A program made the translations under genes and the position numbers. This document shows, piece after piece, positions 52,039 through 60,903 of a DNA stretch of 64,000 nucleotides. Below the pieces are notes generated by a model. The model saw nothing but the letters and a program-made list of their open reading frames with translations, searched no databases and had not been told where the DNA came from. This stretch comes from Mayamaea pseudoterrestris (lineage: Eukaryota > Bacillariophyta > Bacillariophyceae > Sellaphorales > Sellaphoraceae): contig BROI01000010.1 in assembly GCA_027923505.1 (NCBI GenBank), positions 310,001-374,000 of the forward strand, given 5' to 3'. Positions within the stretch are counted from its first letter, which is position 1, and each line of letters begins with the position of its first letter.

Positions 52039-52512
52039 CTACTGCAGCATCTTCAGCTCCTGTCGAATCTGCTTGCGCTTCTCGCGAGCTTCAAAGCTCT
52101 GGACGGACGCTGCAAAGTCGTCGACTTCAAACTGCAAGTCGTCGACATCCTGCTCATGGCTCACCTCCCGCTTCAATGCGAGGCCGCGCTTGGATGCAAG
52201 TTGTCTCTGAGCCTTCTCCAACTTCTTTTTGTTCTTAAGCTGCTTCATCTTGCGTTCTCGCTCTACTTGCTCTGGTGCCTTGGCAAGCAGCTGCTGCAGG
52301 AGAACACTTGCGTCAGCCTGAGGAGCCGTGATGATCGAAAAAGTATCCAGCGAGGAGGTTGATTGCTCGGTCAATTCAGTCAACTCCAAAGGATCATCAT
52401 CATGCTCCGTCGTATCCTCCACTCCATCCTTCCCAACCGAACGGCGCAGGTTGTCACGATGCGCCAAGCTCTTGACGGCCGCCGCCAGCAAAAGGATCGA
52501 TCCAAGCTTCAT
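52039..52512 (-). CDS. Small secreted coiled-coil protein, unrecognised
   Basis: Single exon, 157 aa, ATG at 52512. Signal peptide MKLGSILLLAAAVKSLA/HRD is followed by an acidic Ser/Thr stretch (DTTEHDDDPLELTELTEQST) and a strongly charged helix likely to form a coiled coil (ERKMKQLKNKKKLEKAQRQL to EKRKQIRQELKMLQ). RQL and RGL tripeptides occur in the basic part. No family is recognised; extracellular or vesicular location is inferred from the leader. Confidence 0.65.
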   Translation of the reverse strand: MKLGSILLLAAAVKSLAHRDNLRRSVGKDGVEDTTEHDDDPLELTELTEQSTSSLDTFSIITAPQADASVLLQQLLAKAPEQVERERKMKQLKNKKKLEKAQRQLASKRGLALKREVSHEQDVDDLQFEVDDFAASVQSFEAREKRKQIRQELKMLQ

Positions 52513-53402
52513 GGTGCTTTAGACGAAAAGCTTATGATGTCGACTTTCGCATACGATGAGTTGAACTGTGGGAGCGCGATACTATATCTGATACAGCAAT
52601 GAGGCGAGCCAAAGGATTTTAAGCTGACAAAAAAATGCAATGGAGAAAATATCAAAGAGAAATGCCAGAGCAGTATTCACTGTTATAATGACCTTAGATA
52701 CTTTTTACAATATAGCCCTTCCTAGTATGGGTCGTGCGAACATGCCGATGGATGCGACGAACATTTTTTTCTACGCGAAAAAGATTGGTTGGCCTTTGTC
52801 TCTTGCGCACCCTTGCAAAATGAATGCCGACGCAAGCCGTCACGGCGATAGAAAGAGTCATGTACAGCAACGTTTACCCATTCGCGACGGGCTAGCATGC
52901 GCCTGCGAGCTTGAATTTGTAGACATGCACGCACGGACGCGAGCTTACCGACACTGTCCCATCGACTCCCGGGCCAAATGCGCCTTTTGCTAGCTCCCAA
53001 TCCCATCTATTGAATTGTCACCTGAGCAGCGACCGATGCAAGCTACCGGTAGTCCGTCTACCGGTATGCAAATTATTGCCCGCCAAATCAGGCAGTCCGT
53101 CGTCATAGAAACTGAGTTGCTTTTTGCTGACAAATCCACTTTCTCATCTTGCGATACAGTTCATAATACCGGTTGCACGGGACTATGTTGTATACACTCG
53201 GACGCTATTACCGGTACCTCGCACTCTTGCTGGATAACGTTACGACTCACAAAGTCATTTCCTGCAAAAATGGTTCTTGTCGCGTGACCGACGATTAGTC
53301 GTCGCAAACATCGCAAAAGCAAGCCGCACATGAACAACATCACATCACAGCACATCACTCCTTCAAGCTTCACCAAATCCCTTTGTATGACGAGCATCAA
53401 AC
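52513..53402. other. Divergent intergenic region with ACCGGT cluster
   Basis: An 890-bp region between two starts. Four ACCGGT palindromes lie at 53045, 53060, 53169 and 53211, two of them within taccggta contexts. No exon is recognised. Confidence 0.45.
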
Positions 53403-54677
53403 ATGTCAAACGAATCTTCTAATCAAAAAGAGAATACCGACGAGGTCGAACTCGCCAGTTTCCTCGTGCCGCCACTAAGCGAGGCGCCATCCGACATGAT
53501 GAGTTACCACATTGAAGCTTCTAAGCGACTGACAAGAATTGAAGAGCGGGAGCGAGATAGACGGCGGGTGATCCGATTGCCTCCTGGCTGGGATAAGCAA
53601 AAGTTGAAGCAAACTTTAAAACTTGCTCTTGCCGCCATTGTCAGTCTCTGTGTGACGATTCGCATCTTCCGTCACTTTCACTCTGCTCGACAAGAACAAC
53701 ACCAGCAACAACTCGCACGACAACCCGTCGTTTACAAAGGTCATACGTTGCTGCCTGAAGTTGTTGAAAAGGTTTTACAATATCGGAAAAAGACAGCTCT
53801 CATTGTAAATCTACATTTGGGAATTATGCATTCCTCTACGGAATACAAAGACGATGTAATCTACCAAAACATTGTCAACGATGAAGATTATGTCTGCAAA
53901 GTCATTGGACACGCCTATCTTTTGGATCAACAAGCTCCTCGCTTTCACTGTCGAATTGACATACACCAAGATAAGCTGCGCATTAAACCTGGTCCATACT
54001 TTCCATTTACAGCACCATGGTCATTTGATGACACGGCTGACAATATACAAGCAGTTCGCAAGTTTTGGCACATGATTGATTGGTACAGTAACGATGTTGA
54101 TGTAATTAAGGAAACGCTTGATTCTGTCGCGACGACGGATGATGCTGGTCGTGCGCAGCAACACTTCTTGGCAGACACCAACTGGAAGGATCCAAACCTC
54201 ATCTCCATTCTAGTCATGGTTGATCCCATGGAACGACTCTTGACGGATGCTTGGGCCTTTTTTGAGCGTACATATCCAGTTGACAATGTCTTGGAAATTA
54301 CTCTGGATCGATCGTTCGGCTCCAAGCCATGGTGGAGCTTCATCGAGGAGAATCCTACGAATAACGTGGTCGAGCAACTTGGCCAGCGGCACAAGGATAC
54401 GAAGCGCGTAAGGCCAGCTGTGTTGACAAGTCATGCTCAGGAGCTGATGAAGGAGTTTACGTTTGTCTTGGACAGCGCATGTCTTGAGCAAGGCATTACA
54501 AAAGTGGCTGACATTTTGAATATTCCCATCGATGAACCACTGCCAGAACGAACCAACACCACTTGGACGCCTTCCACAAGCATGCCAGCGGATGTCTACC
54601 AAAGGTTGACACAGCTCAGTAAACTAAATATTGACTTGTACAAGTGGAGCAAAACAATAAGCTTGGTGCAATGCTGA
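53403..54677 (+). CDS. Type II membrane protein, possibly sulfotransferase-like
   Basis: Single exon, 424 aa, ATG at 53403. About 75 cytosolic residues, rich in charged residues (IEERERDRRRVIRL), precede a single membrane segment (LKLALAAIVSLCVTIRIF), then a stem (HSARQEQHQQQLARQPVVYK) and a lumenal domain. This is the Golgi type II layout. In the lumenal part, LISILVMVDPMERLLTDAWA resembles the 3'-phosphate-binding RDPxxRxxS block of sulfotransferases, and the end (LTQLSKLNIDLYKWSKTISL) resembles their last helix, but the 5'-PAPS loop is not evident. It may equally be another Golgi enzyme. One likely N-glycan site (NTT) lies near the C-terminus. Confidence 0.55.
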   Translation: MSNESSNQKENTDEVELASFLVPPLSEAPSDMMSYHIEASKRLTRIEERERDRRRVIRLPPGWDKQKLKQTLKLALAAIVSLCVTIRIFRHFHSARQEQHQQQLARQPVVYKGHTLLPEVVEKVLQYRKKTALIVNLHLGIMHSSTEYKDDVIYQNIVNDEDYVCKVIGHAYLLDQQAPRFHCRIDIHQDKLRIKPGPYFPFTAPWSFDDTADNIQAVRKFWHMIDWYSNDVDVIKETLDSVATTDDAGRAQQHFLADTNWKDPNLISILVMVDPMERLLTDAWAFFERTYPVDNVLEITLDRSFGSKPWWSFIEENPTNNVVEQLGQRHKDTKRVRPAVLTSHAQELMKEFTFVLDSACLEQGITKVADILNIPIDEPLPERTNTTWTPSTSMPADVYQRLTQLSKLNIDLYKWSKTISLVQC

Positions 54678-55031
54678 TGCGACAGTATGAGATCAAGTTT
54701 TGTATGGTGTTTGCCGGTAGCTGAGATGGACATGTCACAGCAAAGCGTCAATTTCTGGTTATGCATATTTTGTAACTTTCTAGATACATTTTCGTTGTAA
54801 GAAATACTCTACAGTATAAACAAGTTCCACCAGGTCAGGATCATGATTCCGCCGCGCTGCGTTGTAAGCAAACGTCGCACCGCGGTACTGAACGGAAATG
54901 ACCGCAAAGAATGAATGTGACGTCACGTTGAAACATTCGAAACGCAGAATCCTCGCGCTGCACCATGAGCACCTCTTCTTTGACAGCAGAAGAAGGGAGC
55001 AGCTTCTGCGTTTGTATCGCGAAACTAAACA
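54678..55031. other. Intergenic region with CRE box
   Basis: Upstream region of the DUF285 gene. A perfect TGACGTCA palindrome is at 54918-54925, about 110 bp before the ATG. Confidence 0.45.
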
Positions 55032-56618
55032 ATGAGCCAGTCGCTATCATCCTCCTCCTCCTCTCTTGAGGCTGCCAACATTGAGCTTCCCGGCGACGAA
55101 GAAGACAGTGACAACTCGGAGCGGCGAGCGAGCAACTTGCAGCACAATAATTATCCAACGATGCTGCGCGAGCGTCTAGCGGAGCCCGGAGCTGGTATTT
55201 TAGCAGCTGATGAAAGCGAAACCGACCTAATGCTACTTGATGACTGGAAAGTGACTCATAATACGGAATTTGATGACGACGCTCCATTTCTGGGAGACGT
55301 TGTTGAACCCGAAGCGGCTGCTGCCTCCACCGCTGCTCGAGTACAGCAGACTAGCGCAATCGATAAAGCGCATAACCTTGCAGCTCCTACTGTCAATAGT
55401 ACTGATAATTCCGCTGTTGCAGCTATAGGTCCATCACTGTCTTGGTCTCATCCTGAGAACGACGAGCAGGCACTAGAGGAAGTGCAAACTCCAACGTCAA
55501 AGAGTGCACCATGCACGCCTAGCAAAGTGCGCGGAAGGACGCTTCTATATGGTTTCATGCAGCCTGTTAGTATCTTGAGCAAAATGTCTCCAAATGAGAA
55601 GGATGAACGCGACATTGAAGCTGCCGATGCTATCGCCGGAACTCCTACTACGATTGACTCCAAGGACGAGGAGGGCCCCGCGTCCGAATCGGCGCTCGAA
55701 AAGGTTTCACCAACAGCCGAATCATCTCAACTTACCGACAAGCAGCGCAAATGCCGATACTGCGTCTGCATTGGCATCTTACTTGGGCTCTTGCTCATTG
55801 CGCTTGGAACGGGGCTGGGCTTGAAAAACAAGCAGCGAATGGAGTCGTCGTCACTAAGTGACAAGAGTAGTTCATCAAACAGCACCTTATCCGATGACGA
55901 ACTGGTCGAGCCTCCGTACAATTCGGCGCCGACCAAGGGGTTTCAAACGACGCAGGAACTCTACGATGCGGTGGATGTTTACCTGGCGCGGCCCATGTCA
56001 TCGGCAATTTACGATGTTGCTGCCACCTACGGATACCCAATCAACGAATGGCTGGTCGGTAATCTAACTCGATTCGATAACGTTTTTGCGGCTTCTCGGT
56101 CACCAAATTCAGTAAGCTTCAATGAGCCGCTTGACAAGTGGAACATGAGCAAAGCAGTCTCGCTGGCGTTCATGTTTGAAGGCGCTCTGGCCTTTAGCCA
56201 AGACTTGAGCGCTTGGGACACGTCCAACGTGCGAAACATGACGCGTTCCTTTGCAAATTGCCAATCATTTAACAAAGCACTCGATGCATGGACCGTGTCT
56301 CGAGTTGTAACCATGGAAGGCATGTTTCAATTAGCGACCAGTTTCAACCAGCCACTTGCCGATTGGAACGTGAGCGCCTGCGAGAATTTCTCGCGCATGT
56401 TCTTCAATGCAACGAGCTTTGCGCAAAATCTTTGTCTCTGGGGTGACACTATTGATGTTAACGCGAATGTCAGTTTAATGTTCGATGGGGCGTCAAGCTG
56501 TCCTGCTCGCTCCGAAACTCTAGATCTCGCATCAGGTGGTCCATTCTGCTCTTATTGCGGGAATTTACCGGGAGTGGAAGTACCAATTGAATTAAATACA
56601 ACCAGTGGGATGGCTTAG
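55032..56618 (+). CDS. BspA-like (DUF285) leucine-rich surface protein, type II membrane
   Basis: Single exon, 528 aa, ATG at 55032. The N-terminal 235 residues or so are acidic and Ser-rich (probably cytosolic). A membrane segment follows (CVCIGILLGLLLIALGTGLG, about 240-262). The outer part begins with a Ser-rich stalk and QTTQELYDAVDVYLA; NEWLVGNLTRFDNVFAASRS leads into DUF285 units: FNEPLDKWNMSKAVSLAFMF, FSQDLSAWDTSNVRNMTRSF, FNKALDAWTVSRVVTMEGMF, FNQPLADWNVSACENFSRMF, ending CLWGDTIDVNANVSLMFDGA. W-N/D-x-S-x-V-x-x-M units form a right-handed LRR-like coil used for binding or adhesion. Diatoms have many copies. The exact partner is unknown. Confidence 0.85.
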   Translation: MSQSLSSSSSSLEAANIELPGDEEDSDNSERRASNLQHNNYPTMLRERLAEPGAGILAADESETDLMLLDDWKVTHNTEFDDDAPFLGDVVEPEAAAASTAARVQQTSAIDKAHNLAAPTVNSTDNSAVAAIGPSLSWSHPENDEQALEEVQTPTSKSAPCTPSKVRGRTLLYGFMQPVSILSKMSPNEKDERDIEAADAIAGTPTTIDSKDEEGPASESALEKVSPTAESSQLTDKQRKCRYCVCIGILLGLLLIALGTGLGLKNKQRMESSSLSDKSSSSNSTLSDDELVEPPYNSAPTKGFQTTQELYDAVDVYLARPMSSAIYDVAATYGYPINEWLVGNLTRFDNVFAASRSPNSVSFNEPLDKWNMSKAVSLAFMFEGALAFSQDLSAWDTSNVRNMTRSFANCQSFNKALDAWTVSRVVTMEGMFQLATSFNQPLADWNVSACENFSRMFFNATSFAQNLCLWGDTIDVNANVSLMFDGASSCPARSETLDLASGGPFCSYCGNLPGVEVPIELNTTSGMA

Positions 56619-56944
56619 TGATTCTGAACGCTGGTGTGAAATTTGCAGGTCACGACTGGGCAGACGATCGACCGCCCCCGCCGCACGCAAGTCGTGGTTA
56701 CGATGTTCTCTTTCACCTCCAAAAATGGCATCAGCTTTACGAGATAAACATACATAAACATACATATTGTGCAATATAACCTTTGTAATCTAGTACAATG
56801 ATTGCCTAGTCCCCGATAGCTCGTCGCCTTGTGTATAGCGACAATGAAAGATGCTGAAGCCGTTGTGGTTCTCAGACACGCCACCCTCCAATCCCCTATA
56901 GCCTGTGGCAATGTGTGCATATTACAACGAAAAGGTCGTATCGT
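56619..56944. other. Convergent intergenic region
   Basis: 3' flanks of two converging genes; nothing else seen. Confidence 0.4.
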
Positions 56945-57874
56945 TTAACGCTTCTTGCACACTAACATCTTCTTGGAGTTTTTCAGCTCCCACTCGAAAC
57001 CAACCTGCTCGAGCTTAAGGATGCGCTGAAGAGTAATGTTCGACGGCGTGGCCTCGTGCAAATAAAGTTTGTGTTGTCTTCGCTGGCACTTGACCCAAGT
57101 TGCCAACTGAGGGTTGTCCGAGAAGAGCGATGGGACGTTCGTATGACCATACTTGGCCTTGAAGTCCATCAACTCCTCGAAACGTTCTTGCCAGGCCGAC
57201 TCCTGAGAGCCCCAGCAGAATCCAATGTCCTCCAGCGCACGGACGCGCTCGGGGATCATGGTCGAAGGCTGACCAGAGATCATCAAGCGATATTGGTACC
57301 TCTGTCTTTTCACCCAGCGAGCGAGAGGAAGATTCTCTGCGTAGGTGTGGGTAATCATGCAATTACCATACTTTTCCTTGTAGGCCAACAGCTCCTCATA
57401 GCGCTGCGCCCAGTTTCCTGACTGATACGTCCTGAACCGCTTTGGGCTGTCCTCACGCTCGCATTCCCGCAGACGACGCTTGGGCGAGGATCCCTTGGAG
57501 GATGCGGGAGATACGCTGTGGATCAATTCCGGAATGGCAAAAGGAACATAACCCGTCTTACCCTTGCTTGAGCTTGATTTGGTGGGTGTCACCACAGCAA
57601 CCTCCATGATTGGGGCAGACATGAGCGCCTTGAGCTCGTCGTCATCGTCTTCGCCTCCAAACAGAAAGTCGTCCGAGACGTCAATGATCTCTTGAGCCGT
57701 GAAACCCTTGAAGCTGTCGTAGGCCGTCTGCAACGGTTGGAAATCTTGATGCGGGAGGTTTTCACACCCTTCAAATGTGAGGTCGTAGGTCGGCTCCAGC
57801 GATTTGGGGTCCCAAATGCCACTGACAAAGGCGGAGGAGGAGGAAGCGAGTAGCTTTTGGGTAGGAAAGCTCAT
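56945..57874 (-). CDS. Helicase-associated (HA) domain protein
   Basis: Single exon, 309 aa, ATG at 57874. An acidic N-terminus with SSAFVSGIWDPKSLEPTYDL and a SDDFLFGGEDDDDELKALMS patch resembles a transcription activation region. A basic cluster (SSPKRRLRECEREDSPKRF) may be a nuclear signal. Two HA domains follow: NWAQRYEELLAYKEKYGNCM to RALEDIGFCW and AWQERFEELMDFKAKYGHTN to LKLEQVGFEW. Domain plan and length match the gene at 20098, but the repeats are closer to the W-x-x-R-x-x-E-L consensus. DNA binding and a transcriptional role are inferred. Confidence 0.82.
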   Translation of the reverse strand: MSFPTQKLLASSSSAFVSGIWDPKSLEPTYDLTFEGCENLPHQDFQPLQTAYDSFKGFTAQEIIDVSDDFLFGGEDDDDELKALMSAPIMEVAVVTPTKSSSSKGKTGYVPFAIPELIHSVSPASSKGSSPKRRLRECEREDSPKRFRTYQSGNWAQRYEELLAYKEKYGNCMITHTYAENLPLARWVKRQRYQYRLMISGQPSTMIPERVRALEDIGFCWGSQESAWQERFEELMDFKAKYGHTNVPSLFSDNPQLATWVKCQRRQHKLYLHEATPSNITLQRILKLEQVGFEWELKNSKKMLVCKKR

Positions 57875-59033
57875 GGTGGATGGGAGGTGGATAAGTGAGA
57901 TGAAGGTGTTGATTTAGCGGACTGGCGAAATTGTGAGCAAGATCCAAGGCGGAATCACTAAACCTGAGACGCTGATGATTTGAAACTCCATCCGTCGTCG
58001 TTTGGAACGACTGATCTCAGTGGACCGACCAAGGCTGCAAACATAACGCGAAGCTGAACTCAAGGCAATAGTAAATGAGTGGAGATGGACAGCATCACCT
58101 TGAAATTCTGAAGTTGAGCTTCTCTCCGAGTTCGCAAAATGACGAGCTTGGAATAAATGGGCGACGTAGTTAGTTCTTGTCCTTTGTAGTCTGCATTTAA
58201 AGCGATAGCCGTGATGTTCAATTGCGACTTCAACCATGCTGTCAGTCGTGCACTTTAACGACGGGTTAATTGGAGTGGAAAGTTGATCACTCCACTGGAT
58301 TACGGTGCAAGACAATCCTCACGGATTTAGATGACCTCCATCCATCGACTTGGTGTTTGGCAAGATCTGTTCCTCAACTCCGCATCGGCAACAGTGATCC
58401 CATGTCTTGCTGGCTGACATGGTTTGATCACGGTCCCACATTGCAGCTGGCAGCCGGAATTCTCGTTCACTGTCAACAATTTGGCGACCAGGATCTTACG
58501 CTCGATGCAGCAAATCTTGTATGTACTGCAACCACGATATATATGATCCTGATACAGTGATATATTTCTGTTGCTGAAAGTGATGCGACACATAACGTGA
58601 TGTTGCATCGGCTTTGGTTCAATGCATAGTGAGCAACTTAGGCCAGCTTGTGGTTGGCCGCGTCCGGAGACATGTATCATCCATACGTATAGTTCTCGAT
58701 GCACGATTGCAGTGTCAAGGTGTGCAATAATGACGCCTTGTTTCTCGTCCAGCACGCTACAGCAGAACTTGTGCCCATGATCCGACAGCCAGCACTGCTA
58801 CGTCGCTTGTCGCTCGCCGCTCCCGGTATGCAATTGTGGATAGCAAACAATATGTTTGCACACAGAATGATCTGCATTGTCTTTTTGTGAATAAGTTGAG
58901 ATAAAATTATAGCACACTTTACTTTTACTTTCATCTCATCGTCGAAACAATCACCTTTGTGACCATTGTTTCGACGCAGCTGTATTCCTTCGTGACGCAC
59001 ACTCATTTGGCTTGCAGTTTAGTTATAAAATGG
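57875..59033. other. Intergenic region, 1.2 kb
   Basis: Upstream of the HA gene and downstream of FCF2, both on the minus strand. Open frames at 57914-58315 (minus) and 58270-58560 (plus) are not convincing. No repeat or RNA gene is recognised. Confidence 0.4.
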
Positions 59034-59759
59034 CTACCGCTTATTTTTCTTGCGTTTATGACGCTTTTGTGACTTTTCTTGCTGCGCGCGTTGCATCGTT
59101 TGGTATTTTCGCTTCACGTAGGCGCTTTCCTGCTGTGCGCCCAGCACTTGATCCACCAACGTTCCATGTCTAACCTTTCTACCATCCTCAATATAAGTTC
59201 CTCGCTGTACCCACTTCCCCGGCAAATCCGGATTCTTGTAGAAACGTTTTGGATCCAAGTAGTTTCGATGACGAATCAAATGCAGATCTTGGGCCAGCGT
59301 CGGGTCAGACGACGGATCGAGCATCCCCTGGTGCTTAAGTCGCTTTACTTTGGAACCAGGTGTCGATGCCGAAGCCAGTCCATTCCGCAAGTTCCCCAAA
59401 GACTTGTTAAGCGCAGCCTTGTAATCCTTTTTCATTGATGCTTTGCGAAGCGACTCCAGGCCTCCTTCGCATTTGAACTTGTCCAATGAAGCAGCAGCAA
59501 GTCGTAATGGAGCTACATAACCTGGACGAAGCTTCGTCAAAGCATTCTTTTGGACTTGCAATTGTTGCTTCTCCGTTATCAATGCAGGATCGGGAGAAGT
59601 GTTGATCTCCGAATTGCCAAATATATCAGCGTCGTCGTCGACGTCGACGTCGGACAACGTTTCGGCCAGGGCGCGCTGGGGAAGTGATGACGAGTTTGCT
59701 GTAATCCTGTCGATCGACACACCTTCTTCTGTAACATCTGTCTGCTGAAGAGTCTTCAT
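59034..59759 (-). CDS. FCF2: FCF2-family pre-rRNA processing protein
   Basis: Single exon, 241 aa, ATG at 59759. The C-terminal half has the Fcf2 signature: LIRHRNYLDPKRFYKNPDLP, WVQRGTYIEDGRKVRHGTLV, then a basic tail (RRAQQE-type KSQKRHKRKKNKR). The N-terminal half is acidic and low in order (DVDVDDDADIFG), followed by a basic linker. Yeast Fcf2 and human DNTTIP2/TdIF2 act in early 18S rRNA processing in the nucleolus. The C-terminal tail is a likely nucleolar signal. Confidence 0.85.
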   Translation of the reverse strand: MKTLQQTDVTEEGVSIDRITANSSSLPQRALAETLSDVDVDDDADIFGNSEINTSPDPALITEKQQLQVQKNALTKLRPGYVAPLRLAAASLDKFKCEGGLESLRKASMKKDYKAALNKSLGNLRNGLASASTPGSKVKRLKHQGMLDPSSDPTLAQDLHLIRHRNYLDPKRFYKNPDLPGKWVQRGTYIEDGRKVRHGTLVDQVLGAQQESAYVKRKYQTMQRAQQEKSQKRHKRKKNKR

Positions 59760-60333
59760 TGTGTTTGCTTTATTCTATACTATAGAGACGGTATGATAGC
59801 AGGTATGTCTGCAAAGAATTTGGACGAAATTCAAATAATGGACGGCCATCACCGCAGTACCGGTACGATGAACCATTGTCGAAAAAATCTCTCCCGTGGA
59901 CCAATGCGATACCACGCAAGTACTCATACTACTCAAGTACTTCCAGTACTCAGCCGCTGGCAACCAACAATGTGAAAATCGATAGTGGTTAAAGAGCAAC
60001 AGTAGCTGATAAATGACGACCCACGCGAGGGTCTAAAAAAATACGTACTTGTACTGCGTTTTACAGTACTTCTCGAGTACTTTTCGATATTCAGACCCAC
60101 AACATGGTGGTGTGTAAAGCGAAAGTGGTCAAAACATCACAGTAGTTGATAAACGGTTGTCATTATTGAGTGCAAACGCGGCTAGCGCGTTGTGATTAAC
60201 ATCTTTTATGTAAGGTACGTCAGCGCTCGCGATCTTTATTCAGAGAGAGAACCGAACAAAGCCCATCAGCAGCATACGCATTCCGGGTAGTGATACATTT
60301 CATGCGAACGACGACGGCTCGCGTCAAGCGGCT
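59760..60333. other. Intergenic region with diverged 80-bp duplication
   Basis: Upstream of FCF2 and downstream of the silaffin-like gene. Segments around 59936-60016 and 60077-60160 are diverged copies (both run from agtactt to cacagtag/caacagtag then ttgataaa/ctgataaa). Many agtact and gtac palindromes occur, plus ACCGGT at 59859. Confidence 0.45.
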
Positions 60334-60903
60334 CTACTTGCGAAAGAATTTTGGCGCCTTGCTACCTTTTGGTCCTTTGCTGCCCTTGGTCTTGCTCCCT
60401 TTTGCGCCCTTGCTCTTCGAGCCATGCAGTTGACGTCTTTCGCGAAAGAATTTCGGCGCCTTGCTTCCTTTCGGGCCTTTCGGAGCTTTACTGCCCTTAG
60501 TTTTGCTTCCCTTTGAGCCCTTGACTTTCGATCCGTGCAGTTGGCGTCTGTCGCGAAAAAATTTGGGCGCCTTGCTGCCTTTCGGAGTTTTCGGACCTTT
60601 ACTGCCTTTGATTTTGCTGCCTTTAGCTTTAGATCCTTTCAGTTGGCGACGAAAGAATTTTGGAGCCTTGCTGCCCTTCGGTCCCTTACTACCTTTGGTC
60701 TTACTTCCTTTTGACCCTTTTAGCTGACGGCTGGTCTGCGAAAGCTGGCGAGCACCTCGAACCAGTTGCTGTGCTTGCTGCTCGACCTGACCACTGATGC
60801 GGCCCTCCTGAAGCTCGTTATCTAGACCTCTCGCGCCTTGATTTGTCGAGCAAGAAGCTCCAACGAGCAAAAGGAGGATTGTTAGGATAAGTTGACGCGG
60901 CAT
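60334..60903 (-). CDS. Silaffin-like secreted repeat protein with RQL processing sites
   Basis: Single exon, 189 aa from the ATG at 60903. Signal peptide MPRQLILTILLLLVGASC; a Gln-rich propeptide-like part with ARQL and SRQL; then four repeats at about 59-85, 86-118, 119-155 and 156-189. Each has the plan RRQL (or SRQL) - K/HGSK - several KGSK/TKGSKGPKGSK units - APKFFR. The RRxL edges resemble the RRIL edges between silaffin-1 repeats of Cylindrotheca and the RXL processing sites of centric-diatom silaffins and cingulins (family knowledge). Released peptides would be about 30 residues, strongly basic, with Lys spaced by Gly-Ser, suiting polyamine modification, Ser phosphorylation and silica precipitation (inferred). 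The FFR end of each unit is unusual. No homology search was possible. Confidence 0.78.
   Translation of the reverse strand: MPRQLILTILLLLVGASCSTNQGARGLDNELQEGRISGQVEQQAQQLVRGARQLSQTSRQLKGSKGSKTKGSKGPKGSKAPKFFRRQLKGSKAKGSKIKGSKGPKTPKGSKAPKFFRDRRQLHGSKVKGSKGSKTKGSKAPKGPKGSKAPKFFRERRQLHGSKSKGAKGSKTKGSKGPKGSKAPKFFRK

Noticed and set aside
58270-58560. 96-codon plus-strand open frame
   Set aside because: No recognisable motif; no upstream or downstream exon; weak composition.
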